Positions 60,625 through 64,000 of a DNA stretch of 64,000 nt are shown here, one piece after another; positions within the stretch are counted from its first letter, which is position 1; every line of letters starts with the position of its first letter. The position numbers and the translations under genes were made by a program. The DNA is from Rhodococcus tibetensis (lineage in GTDB: Bacteria > Actinomycetota > Actinomycetes > Mycobacteriales > Mycobacteriaceae), in contig NZ_JANFQF010000012.1 in NCBI RefSeq assembly GCF_024438035.1, forward strand, positions 1 to 64,000, in the 5' to 3' direction. The notes under the pieces were generated by a model that was given only the letters and a program-made list of their open reading frames with translations, was not told the origin of the DNA and made no database searches.

Positions 60625-62487
60625 TCAGTCGCCCTGCGCGTCCCGCGCCTCTTCGAGCCGGCGAATCAACGTGGCAGCGTCGAAGGGACCGATGTGCCGG
60701 GTGAGGTCGGTGCCCGTGGCGCCGAGATAGAACGTCGGAGTCTGCCGGAAGTCACTGGTTTGGGCGTCGAGTTCGTCGTCGTCCACGCGGTGGAGATACT
60801 CACCGGTGCGCAGTTCCTCCTCGAACCGGTCCATGTCCAGGCCCAGTTCGGCTGCGTACCCGTAGATTTCGTTCTCGTCGAGGGCATCACTGTTGGCGAA
60901 CAGGTGGTCGTGCATTTCCCAGAAGCGCCCCTGCCGGTCGGCCGCCTCAGCGGCGTGGGCAGCGAAACGCGCATGCGGATGCACCTCGTCGAGAGGCAGA
61001 TGACGGAAGACGTAGCGCAGTCCATCACCGAAATGCGTGCGCACGTCGCGGATGCTGCCGGTGGCCTTGGTGCAGAACGGGCACTCGAAGTCGCCGTACT
61101 CGACCAGGGTGAGCGGCGCGTCCACCGGTCCCCGTAGGTGATCACGTCCCGGCGCGACCGGCCGCAGAAGGGTGGTCCCGATCGCCTCGGTCGGTGGATG
61201 GCGCCGGTCCGAGAATCGGAACAACGCCCAGCCCAGGACGGTGGCGATCACCGCTGCCGTCAGGACGCCGACGCGGGCATCGTTCGCCAGGACGGGCGAT
61301 TCGATGGCGAGGTCGACGATGAACAGGGAGATCGTGAAACCGATGCCCGCCAGCGCACTGCCACCGCTGATCCGCGACAGAGTGAGCCCGGGCGGCAGGC
61401 TGCCGGGCCGCAACTTCGTAAAGAGTGCGGTGGCGGCGGTGATGCCGACGAGTTTGCCGACCACGAGGCCGAGCACGATGCCCCAGGCCAGTGGCGACCG
61501 GGCGGCGTCGGCGAGGGTCTGCCCGGTGATGACCACGCCGGCATTGGCAAGCGCAAAGATGGGCACCACGAGGAAGGCGGTGTAGGGCTGATAGAACCGC
61601 AGGAGCCGCTCGTTGACGGAGACCGCCCGCAGGACACCGAGTTGGGCGGCCCGGGCGTATTCGGAATTCGGTGATTGCCGAAACGCGCGAGTGAGCTCGC
61701 CTGCCCTCTCCACCTCGCGTCGCCTGGGTGGATAGACGGGGAGGATCAGGGCGATCAACACACCGACAAGAGTGGGATGGACACCGGATTCGTAGAAGGC
61801 CACCCACGTACCGGCCGCGACGATGAAGTATGCGACTCCGCGCCACACCTCCAGCCGACGCAACTGCATGATCAGCAGCAGCCCGACCGCACCGAGCAAC
61901 AGCGGACCGAGCCGCAGATTGTCGGTGTAGAAGAAGGCGATGATGGCGAGGGCCCCGATGTCGTCGGCGACCGCGAGTGTCAGGATGAACATCCGAAGCC
62001 GCGCAGGGTACTTCGGGCCGACGAGCGCCAGCGCGCCCAGCACGAAGGCCGTATCCGTCGACACGACTACACCCCACGCGGCGGCCTCCTCACCGCTCGG
62101 GTTGAGGACGAGGAACAGAGCGGCCGGCAAAGCCAGACCGGCAACGGCGGCGACGAGAGGCACGGCGGCACGTGCCCGATCGGTGAGTTCACCGATCGTG
62201 AGTTCACGCTTCACTTCGAGGCCGACGACGAAGAAGAACAGCGTCATCAACGCGTCGTTGACCCAATGTTTCAGGTCGAGGCTGATGCCGTAGTCACCGA
62301 CCTGAACAGTGATCGGCGTGTGCCAGAACGCCTCGTACGTGGTCCCGACGTTCGCCCACACCAATGCCAGAATGGTCGCCACGAGCAGGAAGCCGGCCGA
62401 CAACTTGTCATCGTCGGTACCGTCACGAATTACGGCGAGTCGTTCCGACAACCGTCCTAGGCGTGTGGGGTTGTTCTCGACCGCCAT
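60625..62487 (-). CDS. nhaA: Na+/H+ antiporter NhaA fused to a DsbA-like thioredoxin domain
   Basis: 620 residues. The first 420 form NhaA with 11-12 helices: [63 protein letters not shown] (the ion-binding Asp pair) and [10 protein letters not shown] linker leads to a DsbA-like domain with C469-PF-C472 ([14 protein letters not shown]) and the cis-proline region QTPTFYLG. It ends in EEARDAQGD. The antiporter expels Na+ for H+; the thioredoxin part probably faces one side of the membrane. The start is at 62487. It is convergent with the kinase. Confidence 0.92.
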   Translation of the reverse strand: MAVENNPTRLGRLSERLAVIRDGTDDDKLSAGFLLVATILALVWANVGTTYEAFWHTPITVQVGDYGISLDLKHWVNDALMTLFFFVVGLEVKRELTIGELTDRARAAVPLVAAVAGLALPAALFLVLNPSGEEAAAWGVVVSTDTAFVLGALALVGPKYPARLRMFILTLAVADDIGALAIIAFFYTDNLRLGPLLLGAVGLLLIMQLRRLEVWRGVAYFIVAAGTWVAFYESGVHPTLVGVLIALILPVYPPRRREVERAGELTRAFRQSPNSEYARAAQLGVLRAVSVNERLLRFYQPYTAFLVVPIFALANAGVVITGQTLADAARSPLAWGIVLGLVVGKLVGITAATALFTKLRPGSLPPGLTLSRISGGSALAGIGFTISLFIVDLAIESPVLANDARVGVLTAAVIATVLGWALFRFSDRRHPPTEAIGTTLLRPVAPGRDHLRGPVDAPLTLVEYGDFECPFCTKATGSIRDVRTHFGDGLRYVFRHLPLDEVHPHARFAAHAAEAADRQGRFWEMHDHLFANSDALDENEIYGYAAELGLDMDRFEEELRTGEYLHRVDDDELDAQTSDFRQTPTFYLGATGTDLTRHIGPFDAATLIRRLEEARDAQGD

Positions 62488-62579
62488 CTGTCCCCTCGCT
62501 CACGTTCGTGCTGCCGCTGGGCCAGCCTAACGCCGGCGACCGGGGACGGGGCAGCGCGAAACGACGGCCGTCGCCAGGG

Positions 62580-63020
62580 TCACACGTAGTTCTCGACGAC
62601 GAACTTCGTCAGTCCTTTACGGATGGTCCGGATCGCCTGCTTCTGCCCCTGTCGCAGCACCGCCTGAGGCAACCGGATCTTCGGATCGACCGACATCGTG
62701 ACCCGCACCGAGGTGCCGCGCGACGTGGGCGTGAGAAGGTACTCGCCTTCCTGACTCCGTTGCTTGTCGCTCTCGACGAGAACCCACGACATCTGCTCGT
62801 CGCCGATCCACTTGTGCTCGGCCAACTGGGTGTCCGAGACACCCAGAACGGAGAGTGTCATCCGCACAGTTCGGGGTCGTCCGTCCTCGAACCGTGACTC
62901 CACGATGACTTTCTTGTGCACCGCCGACCACTCGGGAATCCGTTCCACATCGACAAGGGCACGCATGACCTGTTCGGGGGTTGCTTCGATCTCGAACTCG
63001 CCTGATACCGACAATGACAT
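62580..63020 (-). CDS. SRPBCC family (polyketide cyclase/START-like) protein
   Basis: 146 residues: SLSVSGEFEIEATPEQVMRA, IPEWSAVHKKVIVESRFEDG, LGVSDTQLAEHKWIGDEQMS and SVDPKIRLPQAVLRQGQKQA. It is a hydrophobic-ligand-binding barrel, and no enzyme can be named. The ATG at 63020 is used; one at 63038 is also in frame. It faces the same way as the alpha/beta hydrolase gene. Confidence 0.82.
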   Translation of the reverse strand: MSLSVSGEFEIEATPEQVMRALVDVERIPEWSAVHKKVIVESRFEDGRPRTVRMTLSVLGVSDTQLAEHKWIGDEQMSWVLVESDKQRSQEGEYLLTPTSRGTSVRVTMSVDPKIRLPQAVLRQGQKQAIRTIRKGLTKFVVENYV

Positions 63021-63126
63021 TGTGTCTCGCACCTCCATGTGCTCGGACTTCGGGAACGGGTTGCAGCGTTCTCGGCAGACTAACCGCCGGTCATGAGTCA
63101 GCGCTCGGCGACGGTCACCTTGACGA

Positions 63127-63834
63127 TCAGAGTCCCTCGACGTAGCCCTCGAGCGCCGCGGCCAGTTCCCGGGGGCGGGCCAAGGCGATCAGGTGCCCCG
63201 CATCGATCACGTCGGGTGCAATGCTCAGACGCTCCCGCACGATCCGTTTCATGAAATCGACCGGGAAGAGGCGGTCTCGACTGCCCACGATCACACGGGT
63301 CTTTACGTGCGGCCACTCCTGCGCCCGCCATACCGTCTCGAACGGGGTGTCCGACATGGCGACCTCTTCGGCCTGGAACGCTTCTTCGATGAGCCCCTCC
63401 GGAACATCGTGGAAGAACAGTTCCCGCAGATCGTTGGTGGCGGTCGGGTCCCGTCCCTCGCTGACCGCGAACGCACGCTGGGCCGCGGACTGCCCAGTGT
63501 TCTCCCACCACTCGCCCGCCGACTCCCCCGGCGCCGGAAGCATCGGAGCAACCAGGACCAACAGATCGACGTCGACGTCGACGTCGGTTCGTTCACACAC
63601 GATCGCCGCGGTAAACGCCGACATCGACTGCGCGACCAGCACGACGGGACCCTCTACGTCGCGCGCCGCCTTGACGACGACGTCGGCGAACTCGTACTGG
63701 CCCGCGCTCTCGTCGCTGTACGGCAGGTCGACGGTGATGGCGGCGTGCCCGTGGCCCGTCAGAATGGGCACGACTCGGTGCCAGTACCACGAGTCGGATC
63801 CGGCGCCGGGCAACAAGACGAAAGTTACGGCCAT
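63127..63834 (-). CDS. Alpha/beta hydrolase
   Basis: 235 residues. The nucleophile elbow reads VLVAQSMSAFTAAIV, a Q-x-S-x-A variant of GxSxG with Ser in the expected place near residue 85; acid in VGSRDRLFP and His in IDAGHLIALARP complete the triad. The N-terminus FVLLPGAGSDSWYWHRVVP forms the oxyanion region. It is an esterase-like enzyme of unknown substrate. GGGAGA precedes the ATG at 63834; a longer start at 63870 is less likely. Confidence 0.85.
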   Translation of the reverse strand: MAVTFVLLPGAGSDSWYWHRVVPILTGHGHAAITVDLPYSDESAGQYEFADVVVKAARDVEGPVVLVAQSMSAFTAAIVCERTDVDVDVDLLVLVAPMLPAPGESAGEWWENTGQSAAQRAFAVSEGRDPTATNDLRELFFHDVPEGLIEEAFQAEEVAMSDTPFETVWRAQEWPHVKTRVIVGSRDRLFPVDFMKRIVRERLSIAPDVIDAGHLIALARPRELAAALEGYVEGL

Positions 63835-63988
63835 CTCATCGTCTCCCTTCCACGAGCAGAAGCACACCACGGTGCGGTCGCAGGAGCAACCCGATGCCGG
63901 CGTGCGTCGCGCTGCCCGTTATGCGGAACTGCGGACAATCGTGGGCTCGAAGGTCGATGCTGACCAGGTACGCGGTGCACATAAGTGC

Positions 63989-63995
63989 GAAGGAG
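63989..63995 (+). promoter_or_regulatory. Ribosome binding site of a gene starting just beyond the window
   Basis: GAAGGAG stands 5 bases from the window end, the right distance for a start codon at or just after 64001. Bases 63871-63988 hold no gene, only the promoter space between it and the hydrolase. Confidence 0.4.
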
Positions 63996-64000
63996 CTAAC

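Overview
The window looks like a chromosomal segment of a Rhodococcus-type actinobacterium. It is GC-rich throughout, it carries genes typical of the mycobacterium/rhodococcus group (WhiB, CarD, Stealth phosphotransferase, an Rv0805-like phosphodiesterase, LigB-type DNA ligase, fused indolepyruvate ferredoxin oxidoreductase), and many genes start without a Shine-Dalgarno sequence, directly downstream of a TANNNT -10 box (leaderless mRNAs). The species call is an inference from gene content; no rRNA or tRNA gene was seen.

Layout. 1-140: probable end of an insertion sequence cut by the window edge. 0.2-5.4 kb: amino-acid catabolism unit (valine/leucine dehydrogenase plus fused indolepyruvate ferredoxin oxidoreductase) divergent from an Lrp/AsnC regulator, with a palindrome between them. 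5.5-12.6 kb: RibH2-type lumazine synthase, membrane-anchored Mrr-like nuclease, a small unknown protein, a coupled AprA-like flavoprotein/ferredoxin pair and a large FAD/Fe-S dehydrogenase. 12.7-29.3 kb: mostly ordinary genes, namely DUF998, tandem DUF427, amino-acid permease, phytoene-desaturase-like oxidoreductase, DNA ligase, RibD-C reductase with flavin reductase, Stealth protein, PPK2, cyclic nucleotide phosphodiesterase, and a 3-oxoacid CoA-transferase pair divergent from an IclR regulator with clear palindromic operators.

29.3-32.3 kb is a damaged mobile region. A RES-domain toxin-like gene is preceded by the C-terminal stub of its partner, which is cut by an IS607-family remnant with a truncated serine recombinase and an apparently intact TnpB. 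32.6-36.3 kb returns to core genes (DHFR-like reductase, slipin/NfeD pair, SIMPL protein, HugZ-like protein).

36.3-43.6 kb is an accessory, defence-like island. It holds an IS256-family transposase, a coupled two-gene unit of a DUF262 (GmrS-like) protein and a RelA/SpoT-fold nucleotidyltransferase-like protein in visibly AT-richer DNA, a complete PstI/BsuBI-type restriction-modification pair, and a wrecked NERD-domain gene. The DUF262-RelA/SpoT unit is the best candidate here for an undescribed defence system.

43.6-64 kb is stress and housekeeping content: CoA-binding protein, two TerD-type proteins (one fused to a PD-(D/E)XK nuclease-like domain), YjbQ, TetR with a CarD paralogue under a repressible-looking promoter, a Gly-rich secreted protein, MBL hydrolase, DNA polymerase IV, a lipoprotein, pRiA4b-like protein, GerW-like protein, MFS exporter, DUF2252, amphi-Trp, WhiB, a Ser/Thr kinase, an NhaA-DsbA fusion, SRPBCC and alpha/beta hydrolase. 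No CRISPR array, prophage or replication origin was recognised.
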